From NCBI GenBank assembly GCA_934875675.1, contig CAKXIK010000017.1, forward strand, positions 1 through 49,214: 49,214 nt of DNA, read 5' to 3'. Shown piece after piece: positions 1 through 8,476 of this stretch. Under the pieces are notes generated by a model. The model ran no database searches. It saw only the letters and a program-made list of their open reading frames with translations, and was not told where the DNA came from. A program made the translations under genes and the position numbers. The stretch is from an uncultured bacterium. Its GTDB lineage: Bacteria > Bacillota > Clostridia > Oscillospirales > Acutalibacteraceae. Within the stretch, counting starts at the first letter, position 1. Each line of letters starts with the position of its first letter.

Positions 1-100
1 GGCTTTGAAATGCGATTGTTACCATATCTTTTTTTTTCGGGTAGATGGGTCATATCTATTTACAACGCAGAAACAAACGCGCCTTTTATTCTGCATGTTC

Positions 101-129
101 TTGAGATTCCGAAAAGAATGTGATACAAT
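101..129 (+). promoter_or_regulatory. Sigma-A promoter upstream of rlmD
   Basis: TTGAGA at 101-106 and TACAAT at 124-129 are separated by exactly 17 bases, close to the sigma-A consensus. The expected start of transcription is near 136, which gives a leader of about 70 bases before the rlmD start codon at 209. That leader contains the hairpin at 160-190. Confidence 0.65.
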
Positions 130-159
130 AAACCAATATATATGTTTTATAAAATATTT

Positions 160-190
160 GCCGTCCGGACTTTGCCGGTGCGGCTTTTTT
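160..190 (+). terminator. Hairpin plus T6 in the rlmD leader
   Basis: GCCG-T-CCGG (160-168) pairs with CCGG-TG-CGGC (175-184) around a six-base loop, followed by six Ts at 185-190. This has the form of an intrinsic terminator. It lies downstream of the promoter at 101-129 and only 18 bases before the rlmD start, so it could attenuate rlmD, end a short leader RNA, or end an upstream transcript. Confidence 0.55.
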
Positions 191-208
191 ACAGAAAGGG
201 ATACCCGC

Positions 209-1570
209 ATGCTGAAGAAAAACGATCTTGTTGAGCTGACCATTACCGGAATGACCGCAGAGGGCAGCGGTGTGGGCAGAGCAGAAGGACTGGCTGTATT
301 TGTGTCGGCATCGGCACCGGGAGACCGGATTTGTGCCCGCATTATTAAAGTTTCCAAAAATTATGCGATAGGTAGGGTGGAGAAAATTCTGGAACCGGCT
401 TTGTCTCGCCAGGATGTAGATTGTGCAGTATTTCGCCCTTGCGGAGGCTGTGTATATCGTCACCTGCAATATCGTGCAGAATGCGAGGTCAAGCAGCAAA
501 AGGTGCAGGATGCGCTGCAACGCATCGGTGGCTTTGCCGGGTTTCAGGTAGAGCAGATCTGTTCTGCACCGGAGCCGGATCGTTACCGGAACAAAGCGCA
601 GCTGCCGATTGGAACAGACGCAGAAGGCAAACTTTGTACGGGCTTTTTTGCACAGCGAAGCCATCGGATCGTTCCCTGCAGCGATTGTCTGCTGCAGCCA
701 AAGGAGTTTGCAGTCATCACAGAATCGTTCCTTCGTTGGGCACAGCAGCGCGGTCTTTCCGCGTATGATGAAGAATCTCACAAGGGTGTTTTGCGTCATC
801 TTTGCCTCCGTCAGGCGCGCGCAACGGGAGAATTCATGGTTTGTATCGTCTGTAATGCGGATTCTTTTCCCGGAGAACAAGAGCTTGCCGATTGTCTGAG
901 AGCAGATGTGCCCCAGATTAAGAGCATCGTGCTCAATGTGAACCGGGAACGCACCAATGTGATTTTAGGCGAAAAATGCCGCACCATCTGGGGACAGGAT
1001 TTTATCACAGATCAACTTGGCGGTATTTCGTTCCGGATTTCTCCGCTCTCATTTTATCAGGTGAATCATGATCAAGCCGAACGACTCTATGCGCTTGCAC
1101 GGCAGGAGGCCTCTCTTACAGGGACAGAAACGCTGCTCGACCTTTACTGCGGCACCGGAACAATCGGCCTTTTCATGGCATCCCGCGTAGGAAGAATCAT
1201 CGGGGTAGAAATTGTACCGCAGGCTGTGGAGGATGCAAAGCAAAACGCTGTCCGCAGCGGGATTGAGAATGCCGAATTCCTTTGTGCCGACGCTGCCGAG
1301 GCAGCATCCCGCCTTGCACAGCGCGGTGAAACTCCCGATGTTGTGGTGGTCGACCCGCCGCGCAAAGGCTGCAGCGAGGATTTGCTGCACATCATTGCCG
1401 AGCAGATGCGGCCGCAGCGCATCGTTTATGTTTCCTGCGATCCCGCGACTCTTGCGCGCGATGCAAAGCTTCTCAATATTTCGGGCTATTCGCTTCGTCG
1501 TGCAACTCCTGTTGATCTTTTTCCGCGCACCTGCCATGTGGAGACGGTTTGCCTGCTGACCCGTGAGTAA
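209..1570 (+). CDS. rlmD: 23S rRNA (uracil-C5)-methyltransferase, RlmD/RumA family
   Basis: This 453-residue SAM-dependent enzyme methylates the C5 of a uracil in 23S rRNA; the family also includes tRNA TrmA-like members, so the exact target is inferred. Visible parts are an N-terminal TRAM RNA-binding domain (about residues 1-60), cysteines C72, C78 and C81 plus C157 that fit the 4Fe-4S ligands of RumA, the SAM loop DLYCGTGTIG, the VVDPPRKGC motif, and the catalytic-cysteine region YVSCDPATLARD near the C-terminus. The frame stays open upstream to base 5, but the ATG at 209 follows AGAAAGGG at 193-200 and begins the TRAM domain, so that start was chosen. It appears to be transcribed alone from the promoter at 101-129. 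Confidence 0.9.
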   Translation: MLKKNDLVELTITGMTAEGSGVGRAEGLAVFVSASAPGDRICARIIKVSKNYAIGRVEKILEPALSRQDVDCAVFRPCGGCVYRHLQYRAECEVKQQKVQDALQRIGGFAGFQVEQICSAPEPDRYRNKAQLPIGTDAEGKLCTGFFAQRSHRIVPCSDCLLQPKEFAVITESFLRWAQQRGLSAYDEESHKGVLRHLCLRQARATGEFMVCIVCNADSFPGEQELADCLRADVPQIKSIVLNVNRERTNVILGEKCRTIWGQDFITDQLGGISFRISPLSFYQVNHDQAERLYALARQEASLTGTETLLDLYCGTGTIGLFMASRVGRIIGVEIVPQAVEDAKQNAVRSGIENAEFLCADAAEAASRLAQRGETPDVVVVDPPRKGCSEDLLHIIAEQMRPQRIVYVSCDPATLARDAKLLNISGYSLRRATPVDLFPRTCHVETVCLLTRE

Positions 1571-1730
1571 ATGATCAGAATTAAACTACAATGCTATTTC
1601 GTTATCTCCATCTCGTCTGCGATGTTGACACAAAATAGAAAGAAGCTTGCGTTTTTACATTTTAAACCACCGCAATTTTCACAACCTGACATTATATTTG
1701 CAGAGTAGTAAAAAAGAGGTGATCATAATA

Positions 1731-2225
1731 TTGAAAAAAATTTATATTGTCGGCGGAACCATGGGAATCGGAAAAACAACTGCTTGTCAGATTTTAAAAA
1801 CAAAGCTGCCGAATGCCGTGTTTCTTGATGGTGATTGGTGTTGGGATATGCACCCGTTCCAAGTAACCGAAGAAACCAAAGCAATGGTGTTGGATAATAT
1901 ATGCTTTTTGCTGAACCAATTTATTCACTGTTCCGCCTATCACAATATTATTTTTTGCTGGGTCATGCATGAGCAAAAAATCATTGATGAAATTCTTTCC
2001 AGAGTGAAAGCAGATGGATGTGCTATTAAAACAATTTCGCTGTTATGCAACCAGACAGAACTTGTGAAGCGCCTGCAAAAGGATGTGGACAAGGGAATAC
2101 GAAACGAAGATGTAATCCAACGAAGCATATCAAGATTGGAACGGTACCCGAAGCTGAATACCACCAAAATTGATGTGTCACAGATGACGCCCGAACAGGT
2201 GGCAGAGTGTATCAAACAGTCGTAA
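1731..2225 (+). CDS. Small P-loop nucleotide kinase-like protein (AAA_33 type)
   Basis: This 164-residue protein has a Walker A loop GGTMGIGKTT at residues 7-16 and a following LDGD motif, as in small nucleotide or shikimate-type kinases and AAA_33 ATPases. The substrate cannot be read from the sequence. The TTG at 1731 was chosen because AAGAGGTGAT lies at 1714-1723; the longer frame to 1647 has no ribosome binding site and adds residues before the P-loop that do not look like protein. Base composition is richer in A and T than in the neighbours, which may point to a separate origin. It sits 160 bases after rlmD and 37 bases before a DMT transporter, with no clear partner. Confidence 0.75.
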   Translation: MKKIYIVGGTMGIGKTTACQILKTKLPNAVFLDGDWCWDMHPFQVTEETKAMVLDNICFLLNQFIHCSAYHNIIFCWVMHEQKIIDEILSRVKADGCAIKTISLLCNQTELVKRLQKDVDKGIRNEDVIQRSISRLERYPKLNTTKIDVSQMTPEQVAECIKQS

Positions 2226-2262
2226 ATCCAAGGCGTAAAAGAGAAAGGGTTTCGCGCAGTTT

Positions 2263-3183
2263 ATGAAAAAACCGTCAAGTACCATTATCATCGGCGTCCT
2301 TTGTGCGGTCGCAAATGAAGTTTTATATGGATTCAGCTATCTGTTCACCAAGCAGGTCACCAATCAGGTTTCAGCGGTCACATTACTCAGTTGGCGATTT
2401 TTGATTGCATTTTTCACGCTGACTCTTGCACGGATTTTGGGCCTGATCCGGGTAAATTACAAAGGAAAAAAGCTTGGAATATTATTTGCGGTTGCTTTTT
2501 TGCAGCCGGTTTGCTACTTTATCTGCGAGGCGCTTGGTGTGAGCATGACCACCGCGTCGGAAAGCGGAACCATTATTGCGTCCATTCCAGTTGTGACGCT
2601 GGTGGGCTCGGCACTGATTCTAAAGGAACGGCCAACGCATTTTCAGATGATCGGGATTGGTGTTTCGCTATTCGGCGTAGTGCTGACCTCGCTGCTGCAG
2701 GGCGGCGGTGCTTCGTTTAACCTGATCGGATATTTGATTTTATTCTTCGCCGTAATTTCCTATAGTCTTTATGCTATCATGGTGCAAAAGGCAAAAGGAT
2801 TTACGAGCATTGAGCTTACATACGGAATGATTACAGTCGGAGCGGGCGCATATACAGGAATGGCACTGGTGGAGAATTTTGCGCAGGGAACGGTGCAGCA
2901 ATGGATTTTGTTGCCGTTCACCAATATGGAATTTCTGATTGCGGTGCTTTATCTGGGAATTGGTTCCTCTGTTTTTGCATTCTTTTTGGCAAATGCAGCA
3001 TTTGCAACGCTCGGCGCCAACCGTACAGCGGCTTTTGTGGGAATTTCGACGGTAGTTTCCATTTTGCTTGGAGTCATCGTGCTGCACGAAAGCTTTACCG
3101 GATGGCAGGTGTTTGGTGCAGTGCTAATTCTGGCAGGGGTATATGTGGCGAATCTGGGCGGTAATCGACATGTATTCGATTAG
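2263..3183 (+). CDS. DMT superfamily transporter (EamA family)
   Basis: This 306-residue membrane protein shows about ten hydrophobic segments arranged as two EamA repeats. The first repeat includes SYLFTKQ and an SWRFLIAF segment, and the second ends in a helix like those of RhaT/RarD/YdcZ-type carriers. The family exports or imports small metabolites; the substrate is not predictable here. The ATG at 2263 follows GAGAAAGGG at 2241-2249. It begins a run of plus-strand genes with short gaps (next start 42 bases after the stop), so it may be cotranscribed with the permease and MATE genes that follow. Confidence 0.85.
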   Translation: MKKPSSTIIIGVLCAVANEVLYGFSYLFTKQVTNQVSAVTLLSWRFLIAFFTLTLARILGLIRVNYKGKKLGILFAVAFLQPVCYFICEALGVSMTTASESGTIIASIPVVTLVGSALILKERPTHFQMIGIGVSLFGVVLTSLLQGGGASFNLIGYLILFFAVISYSLYAIMVQKAKGFTSIELTYGMITVGAGAYTGMALVENFAQGTVQQWILLPFTNMEFLIAVLYLGIGSSVFAFFLANAAFATLGANRTAAFVGISTVVSILLGVIVLHESFTGWQVFGAVLILAGVYVANLGGNRHVFD

Positions 3184-3225
3184 GCTTTGTAAAATAGAAT
3201 TTTTCAGTGAAACGGAGTCCTGCGC

Positions 3226-4365
3226 TTGCAAAAGGTAATTTCATGGTCAAGAGCTTTTGTCAAAAAGGAAACACTGCTGGTTATTTCGGCAGCTCTGGCA
3301 GTTTTATCCTGCTTTGTGGTGGTTCCGGACAAGACTTATGTTACATATCTCGATTTCAGGGTGCTTGCGTTGTTGTTCAGCTTAATGCTGGTGGTGGCAG
3401 GGTGGCAGCAGCTGGGGCTTTTTGAAAGGATCGGCAATGTGCTCAGTCGGCGGGTAAAATCCGTACGCGGTCTGCTCTGGGTACTGTGTGGGCTTTGTTT
3501 TTTCGGGAGTATGCTGATTACAAATGATGTGGCGCTGATCACATTCGTTCCCTTCACAATTGCTCTGCTTTGTCGGAACGGATGCAGGGAAAAGTTGATT
3601 CCTGCGCTTGTCATAGAAACCATTGCAGCCAATCTGGGAAGTATGCTCACCCCGATTGGTAATCCGCAGAACCTCTATCTTTATTCACTCAGCGGCATGC
3701 GTCTTAGTGCCTTTGTGCTGCATATGCTGCCGCTAACGGTGGTTTCCTTTGCATTGATATGTGTGATGATTCTGGTGCAAAAGAATCAACCGCTCATTTC
3801 GCAGACTCCAGAGCAAAGCGAAGAAACATCTTTGTTACGCAGCAGAAGTTTTTGGGCATTTGTGTTGCTTTTTGCGGTGTGTACTGGAGGAGTTCTGCGT
3901 TTGGTTCCATATGGCGCAGTGCTTGCAGTTGTGACGATTGCAGTGCTGTTTCTCAACAGAACGCTATTTGGCAAGGTGAATTATTCTCTGTTGGCTACGT
4001 TCGCGTTTTTCTTTATCCTGATCGGAAACCTTGGTCGTGTGGAGGTAATCCGTCAGATGTTAAATCAGGCAATTGCCGGCAGGGAGCTTTGGTTTGGAAT
4101 CGGGATCAGCCAGATTGTGAGCAATGTTCCGGCGGCAATGCTTCTTTCCGGATTCAGCAAGGAATATGGTGCCCTTTTGTGGGGAGTGAATATCGGCGGG
4201 CTTGGGACGCTGATTGCCTCGATGGCAAGCTTGATTTCCTACCAGTTCTATTCTGCGCTGCCTGGCGCAAAAAAAGGACGATATATGGGGCAGTTTACAT
4301 TATATAATTTAGCGGCGCTTGCAGTTCTGACTGCAGCGGCATTTACTTTTTTGGCACTTGGTTGA
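3226..4365 (+). CDS. SLC13/ArsB-NhaD superfamily anion permease
   Basis: This 379-residue permease of the ion-transporter superfamily has about ten membrane segments. Characteristic stretches are ITNDVALITFVPFTIAL, GSMLTPIGNPQNLYLYS and SNVPAAMLLSG; the TND and GNPQN loops correspond to the re-entrant ion-binding loops of the family. Such proteins move dicarboxylates, citrate, sulfate or arsenite, and nothing here decides which. No arsR or arsC is nearby, so an arsenic role is not supported. The start is TTG at 3226, preceded by AACGGAG at 3211-3217. Its stop lies 23 bases before the MATE gene, which suggests coupled transcription. Confidence 0.8.
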   Translation: MQKVISWSRAFVKKETLLVISAALAVLSCFVVVPDKTYVTYLDFRVLALLFSLMLVVAGWQQLGLFERIGNVLSRRVKSVRGLLWVLCGLCFFGSMLITNDVALITFVPFTIALLCRNGCREKLIPALVIETIAANLGSMLTPIGNPQNLYLYSLSGMRLSAFVLHMLPLTVVSFALICVMILVQKNQPLISQTPEQSEETSLLRSRSFWAFVLLFAVCTGGVLRLVPYGAVLAVVTIAVLFLNRTLFGKVNYSLLATFAFFFILIGNLGRVEVIRQMLNQAIAGRELWFGIGISQIVSNVPAAMLLSGFSKEYGALLWGVNIGGLGTLIASMASLISYQFYSALPGAKKGRYMGQFTLYNLAALAVLTAAAFTFLALG

Positions 4366-4388
4366 ATGGAATAAAAAGGAGAATTGTA

Positions 4389-5786
4389 ATGGCGCATTTC
4401 AGAAAGGATCACGGAACGATTACCGACGGAGTTATCTGGCAGCAATTGCTGCTATTTTTCTTCCCGATTTGGTTTGGTTCATTTTTCCAGCAACTTTATA
4501 ATACGACAGATGCAATTATTGTAGGTCAGTTTGTTGGCAAACAGGCGCTTTCGGCAGTCGGCGGAACCACCGGCGTACTGATTAATCTGCTGGTTGGCTT
4601 TTTTATCGGACTTTCCTCCGGTGCAACCGTCATCATTTCACAATTTTTCGGTGCAAAAATCGGTGAAGAAGTCAGCCGCGGGGTTCACACGGCAATTGCG
4701 CTTTCCATTGCAGCCGGTGCACTGCTGACGGTAGTTGCCTTTGCAATTGCGCCCGCTGCACTGCGGGCAACGGGAACACCGGATGATGTCATTGATTATG
4801 CAATTACATATTTAAGAATTTATTCGCTGGGCATGATTCCGAATTTAATTTATAACATCGGTTCCGGAATCCTGCGCGCGATTGGTGATGCAAAACGTCC
4901 TCTTTATTTCTTGATTTTCAGCTGTGGCGTCAATATTGTTTTAGATATTCTTTTTGTTGCAGTGTTCCGGTGGGAGGTTATGGGTGTTGCAGTGGCAACG
5001 GTGCTTTCCCAAACGGCAAGCGCAATTATGGTGCTCTTTGTGCTGATGCGCACACAGGAATGTTACCGATTGTTTCCCCGCAATATCCGGCTGGACATGG
5101 GGCTGCTCCAAAGTATCTTCCGAATTGGGTTGCCGGCAGGGCTGCAATCGGTCATGTATAATATCTCCAATGTCATTATTCAGACCAATATCAATGCATT
5201 GGGAACGGATACTGTGGCAGCATGGGCTGCATACGGAAAAATTGACGGTTTGTTCTGGATGATGATCAGTGCATTCGGAATCTCGATTACCACTTTTGTG
5301 GGGCAAAATTTCGGTGCACAAAAGTATGAGCGTGTGCAGCGGGGTGTTAAAGTTTGCTTGGCGATGGCAGCGGCTGCAACGGTTACGCTCAGCCTGCTTC
5401 TCTGTCTGCTGGGAAAAAACGTGTATCATATTTTCATTCAGGATCCTGCGGTTATTGAAATCGGTACCGAGTTGCTCTATTTCCTGGTACCTACCTTTAT
5501 TACGTATGTTTGCATTGAGATTTTCTGCAGTGCGTTGCGTGGAATGGGGGACTCGCTCATTCCGATGATTATGACCTGTGTGGGCATCTGCGGTTTACGG
5601 CTGGTCTGGCTGTTTACAGTGGTTCCGCATCATCCTGCACTAAAAATGATTGTACTGAGCTACCCGATTTCTTGGACGATTACCTCTGTAATCTTTGTAA
5701 TTTATTATGCCAGACGAAATAAAGCCAAGCAGCTATTGAAAGCACAGCAAAAGAAAATGCAATCCCAAGAGACACCGCAAGAGTAA
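4389..5786 (+). CDS. MATE family multidrug/Na+ efflux transporter
   Basis: This 465-residue protein has twelve hydrophobic segments in two homologous halves, typical of MATE exporters of the DinF/NorM type. Supporting motifs include FGSFFQQLYNTTDAIIVG in the first half and GLPAGLQSVMYNISNVIIQ opening the second. These carriers expel cationic drugs or metabolites using Na+ or H+ gradients. The ATG at 4389 was chosen over the in-frame TTG at 4362 because AAAAAGGAGA lies at 4373-4382, just upstream of it. The C-terminal tail is lysine- and glutamine-rich and cytoplasmic. It probably belongs to the same transcript as the preceding permease. Confidence 0.9.
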   Translation: MAHFRKDHGTITDGVIWQQLLLFFFPIWFGSFFQQLYNTTDAIIVGQFVGKQALSAVGGTTGVLINLLVGFFIGLSSGATVIISQFFGAKIGEEVSRGVHTAIALSIAAGALLTVVAFAIAPAALRATGTPDDVIDYAITYLRIYSLGMIPNLIYNIGSGILRAIGDAKRPLYFLIFSCGVNIVLDILFVAVFRWEVMGVAVATVLSQTASAIMVLFVLMRTQECYRLFPRNIRLDMGLLQSIFRIGLPAGLQSVMYNISNVIIQTNINALGTDTVAAWAAYGKIDGLFWMMISAFGISITTFVGQNFGAQKYERVQRGVKVCLAMAAAATVTLSLLLCLLGKNVYHIFIQDPAVIEIGTELLYFLVPTFITYVCIEIFCSALRGMGDSLIPMIMTCVGICGLRLVWLFTVVPHHPALKMIVLSYPISWTITSVIFVIYYARRNKAKQLLKAQQKKMQSQETPQE

Positions 5787-5843
5787 TTCCACAGGTTGCC
5801 GATTACGGCAGCGGCATGAAAGAAGAAAGAGGGATGGACGGAA

Positions 5844-6341
5844 ATGGCAATTGAACGTGTGAGGGAATATTTAAAGCAATGGAATGCGCAGGATCGGATT
5901 CAGGAGTTTGAAACATCGAGCGCAACGGTGGAGTTGGCGGCACAAGCACTGCACTGTGAGCCGGAGCGCATTGCAAAAACGCTTTCCTTTGCAGCACCCG
6001 AAGGCTGTATCCTGATTGTTGCGGCGGGAGATGCAAAGGTGGAGAATGCAAAATTCAAGGCAAAGTTTGGCTGCAAGGCAAAGATGCTTTCTCCCGAAGA
6101 GGTGGAAGCAAAAATCGGTCATGCAGTGGGAGGTGTGTGTCCGTTTGCGGTTAACGAGGGCGTATCGGTCTGGCTGGACGAATCGCTGCGCCGGTTTGAA
6201 ACGATTTTCCCTGCATGCGGCAGCAGCAACAGCGCAATCGAGCTTTCGCTTGCCCAGCTGGAGGAATATTCCGCGGCAAAGGGTTGGGCGGATTTGTGTA
6301 AAGGGTGGCAGTCGGAAAATCCATCGATTTCATCGCTTTAA
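5844..6341 (+). CDS. YbaK/EbsC family aminoacyl-tRNA deacylase
   Basis: This 165-residue single-domain protein belongs to the YbaK/ProX family, which hydrolyses mischarged tRNA such as Cys-tRNA(Pro) or Ala-tRNA(Pro). Features of the fold are the N-terminal helix with the ETSSATVELAAQ segment, the RIAKTLSF strand-helix containing the conserved lysine, the AKMLSPEEVE segment, and the glycine-rich VGGVCPFAV loop. It is the free-standing form, not an insertion in prolyl-tRNA synthetase. The ATG at 5844 has an AGAGGGATGG-like site upstream. It lies 57 bases after the MATE gene on the same strand; the functional link, if any, is unclear. Confidence 0.85.
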   Translation: MAIERVREYLKQWNAQDRIQEFETSSATVELAAQALHCEPERIAKTLSFAAPEGCILIVAAGDAKVENAKFKAKFGCKAKMLSPEEVEAKIGHAVGGVCPFAVNEGVSVWLDESLRRFETIFPACGSSNSAIELSLAQLEEYSAAKGWADLCKGWQSENPSISSL

Positions 6342-6389
6342 TTTTTGTCAGGTACTGAATGAACAGAATTTTTGAGAGGTGTGCTTGCA

Positions 6390-6827
6390 ATGAAAAAACC
6401 AATCAACCGCGATGTGCGGCAGGCAGTGCAGTTTCTGCTTTTTTCCTGTATGGCGGGTGTGATACAAACGCTGTCATTTACACTGTTGAGCTCCGTTTGC
6501 CGTTTTCAATATTGGCCCGCATATCTGATTGCACTGATTCTTTCCGTGCTTTATAATTTTACGGTGAACCGCCGTTTTACCTTCCGTTCGGCAGCTAATG
6601 TTCCTGCTGCAATGGCAAAAGTATTTGGATACTACTGCATTTTTACGCCGCTTTCCACCTGGTGGGGAGATGCACTTACCGGGGCAGGCTGGAACGATTA
6701 TCTGGTGCTGTTCGGGACGATGGTGATCAATCTTGTGACAGAATTTTTGTTTTGTCGGTTTGTGGTGTATCGCAATTCAATTGATACAAATGAAGCTGCT
6801 CAGAAAAAGCGGAATGAAAGCACCTGA
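6390..6827 (+). CDS. GtrA-like small membrane protein
   Basis: This 145-residue protein with four predicted membrane helices matches the GtrA/DPMS superfamily, whose members are thought to help move undecaprenyl-linked sugars or teichoic acid precursors across the membrane. The family hallmark LYNFTVNRRFTF follows the second helix, and the last helix ends with the FCRFVVYR pattern. The ATG at 6390 follows GAGAGGTG at 6375-6382; the in-frame TTG at 6372 overlaps that site and was rejected. No glycosyltransferase is adjacent, so its sugar partner is probably encoded elsewhere. A HAD hydrolase starts about 30 bases downstream. Confidence 0.85.
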   Translation: MKKPINRDVRQAVQFLLFSCMAGVIQTLSFTLLSSVCRFQYWPAYLIALILSVLYNFTVNRRFTFRSAANVPAAMAKVFGYYCIFTPLSTWWGDALTGAGWNDYLVLFGTMVINLVTEFLFCRFVVYRNSIDTNEAAQKKRNEST

Positions 6828-6856
6828 TTTTTGACGAGAGGAACGTGATTTTCGCC

Positions 6857-7579
6857 ATGGCATTACCCAAAATGATCCTGTTCGATTACGGGGAAACCTT
6901 GATTCACGAAGACGGATTTGACGGTGTGGCGGGTAATGATGCGCTGCTGCAGTACGCGGTAAAAAATGCGGATCATCTCAATGGTAAGCAGATTCAGTGT
7001 TTTGCGCAAAAGCTGCAGCAGGACTCGCTGGGGCATGTACGGGCTCTTAATCTCGAATCGCACAACCGTATTTTTGAACATTTTTTATTCGAATATTTAG
7101 GAATTGAGTTTTCGCTGACGCCACTGGAAACCGAGATTGTTTTCTGGAACGCCGCTGCACCCGGTCGGCCAATGCCCGGCATAGAAAATACACTCGCGTT
7201 GTTGGATAAAAAAGGAATCCGCACTGGCGTAATCAGTAACATCAGCTTTTCGGGTGAAGCTTTGGCGGAACGGATCAATCGTTTGCTGCCTGAAAATCAT
7301 TTTGAATTTATTCTTGCGTCCAGTGAATATCTGTTTCGAAAGCCGTGTCCCTATTTGTTTGAACTTGCCTTGCGCAAGGCGAATCTCTGCGCTTCAGATG
7401 TATGGTTTTGCGGCGATAATGCTCAGGCGGATGTTGCCGGAGCGGCGGCAGTGGGCATTCGCCCCGTGTGGTTTACTGCGCCGTTTGAATGTGCTTACCG
7501 AACGGAAGGCGCAAACCAAACGCCGGTTTGCAGGTATGACCGGATTGTGCATTGGTCAGAGCTTTCCTTATTATTGTGA
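6857..7579 (+). CDS. HAD family hydrolase
   Basis: This 240-residue protein is a haloacid dehalogenase-type phosphatase. Motif I is FDYGETL, where the usual second aspartate (DxD) is replaced by glycine as in some HAD subgroups. Motif II is the serine/threonine in GVISNISFSG, the conserved lysine is in FRKPCPYLF, and motif III is the FCGDN segment. The helical insertion between motifs I and II is a type-1 cap. The substrate is unknown. The ATG at 6857 gives MALPKMILFDYG directly before motif I; a GTG at 6845 is possible but lies only two bases from the GAGAGGA site. It is the last gene before the hairpin at 7584-7603. Confidence 0.85.
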   Translation: MALPKMILFDYGETLIHEDGFDGVAGNDALLQYAVKNADHLNGKQIQCFAQKLQQDSLGHVRALNLESHNRIFEHFLFEYLGIEFSLTPLETEIVFWNAAAPGRPMPGIENTLALLDKKGIRTGVISNISFSGEALAERINRLLPENHFEFILASSEYLFRKPCPYLFELALRKANLCASDVWFCGDNAQADVAGAAAVGIRPVWFTAPFECAYRTEGANQTPVCRYDRIVHWSELSLLL

Positions 7580-7583
7580 TACC

Positions 7584-7603
7584 CCGGCAAAAATGCCGGT
7601 TTT
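7584..7603 (+). terminator. Short CCGGCA hairpin with T4 before the SGNH gene
   Basis: CCGGCA (7584-7589) and TGCCGG (7594-7599) form a six-base-pair stem with a four-A loop, followed by TTTT. It is a weak intrinsic terminator ending the upstream operon. The ribosome binding site of the next gene (GAAAGGATGAG) begins immediately after it. Confidence 0.5.
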
Positions 7604-7621
7604 GAAAGGATGAGTTAAATC

Positions 7622-8272
7622 ATGACAACCACAGAAAGAACAAAGATCTTGTTTCAGGGAGATTCCATCACCGACGCAGGACGAAGCGGAGATAGCGAGG
7701 AGTACCGCGGTAATGGGTATCCCACATTTCTAGCGGGTCAGCTTGGCCTGCGTTCTCCGGGCGAATATACAGTGATCAACCGCGGCATCAGCGGCAATCG
7801 TGTTGTGGATCTTTATGCACGTTGGAAAAGAGATTGCCTGAATCTATGCCCGGATGTGCTGAGTATTCTCATTGGTGTCAATGATGTTTGGCATGAACTT
7901 GATTTTCAAAATGGTGTGGATGCGGAAAAATATGAAAAGGTTTTTAACCTTTTGCTCGATGAAACACAGGAAAAGCTTCCGGGGATTAAGCTGATTATTT
8001 TAGAGCCGTTTGTGCTCAAGGGAACGGCAACCACTGCGCGTTGGGATTACTTTTCTAAAGAGGTTCCGCTGCGTGCAGCTGCCGCAAAACGTGTTGCCGA
8101 GGCTCACGGAGCAGTTTTTGTTCCGCTGCAGAAGCTTCTGGATGACGCGTGTACCAATGGGATTGAGAGCAGTGACTGGCTGATTGACGGCGTTCATCCA
8201 ACGGCAGCCGGCCATGCGCTGATTGCTCGGGAATGGCTTGCCGCGTTTGATGCAAACTTCGCAAAGAAATAA
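7622..8272 (+). CDS. SGNH/GDSL family esterase
   Basis: This 216-residue cytoplasmic protein (no signal peptide) is an SGNH-fold hydrolase. Block I is LFQGDSITDAGR with the catalytic serine at residue 15, block II is NRGISGNRV, block III is LIGVNDVWHE with the oxyanion asparagine, and block V is DGVHPTAAGH with the catalytic Asp/His pair. Members deacylate lipids, sugars or cell-wall polysaccharides; intracellular ones like this often remove acetyl groups from oligosaccharides. The ATG at 7622 follows GAAAGGATGAG. It is followed by a strong terminator and so is separate from the zinc operon. Confidence 0.88.
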   Translation: MTTTERTKILFQGDSITDAGRSGDSEEYRGNGYPTFLAGQLGLRSPGEYTVINRGISGNRVVDLYARWKRDCLNLCPDVLSILIGVNDVWHELDFQNGVDAEKYEKVFNLLLDETQEKLPGIKLIILEPFVLKGTATTARWDYFSKEVPLRAAAAKRVAEAHGAVFVPLQKLLDDACTNGIESSDWLIDGVHPTAAGHALIAREWLAAFDANFAKK

Positions 8273-8289
8273 TTATCATACGAATTCGA

Positions 8290-8328
8290 AAACCGGGCAG
8301 GATTGCAATAAATCCTGCCCGGTTTTAT
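8290..8328 (+). terminator. Intrinsic terminator after the SGNH gene
   Basis: A perfect 15-base-pair stem (8290-8304 with 8311-8325, core CCGGGCAGGATT) closes a six-base loop. It is flanked by As on the left and ends in TTTTA. It isolates the esterase from the zinc transporter promoter about 30 bases downstream. Confidence 0.85.
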
Positions 8329-8357
8329 GGTTCAGGCTGCCATCGACGGATTCCCCC

Positions 8358-8386
8358 TTGACAGATGACAGAAACGGGTTTATACT
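8358..8386 (+). promoter_or_regulatory. Sigma-A promoter of the zinc/manganese ABC operon
   Basis: A consensus -35 box TTGACA (8358-8363) is followed after exactly 17 bases by TATACT (8381-8386). The -10 box overlaps the left end of the 35-bp palindrome at 8384-8418, as expected for a repressed metal-uptake promoter. Confidence 0.8.
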
Positions 8387-8418
8387 TTCTAAATGCAAAC
8401 GATTTGCAATTAGAAAGT
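8384..8418 (+). promoter_or_regulatory. 35-bp palindromic operator (candidate Zur/Fur-family site)
   Basis: ACTTTCTAAATGCAAA runs into an almost exact mirror, TTTGCAATTAGAAAGT, around a CGA centre; only one pair in the arms mismatches. It spans the 3' half of the -10 box and the start of transcription. A metal-responsive repressor of the Fur/Zur family is the expected ligand because the operon imports zinc or manganese, but no regulator gene is in the window and the protein is inferred. Confidence 0.7.
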
Positions 8419-8476
8419 GCAATTCAGTATAGTGAACCGCCTTTTTGGGTGTGTATGAAAAGGGAGAGTGGTCCAT

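Noticed and set aside
3226..4365. Arsenite pump ArsB
   Set aside because: The protein is in the same superfamily, but no arsR, arsC or arsA is nearby and the loops fit SLC13-type permeases equally well.
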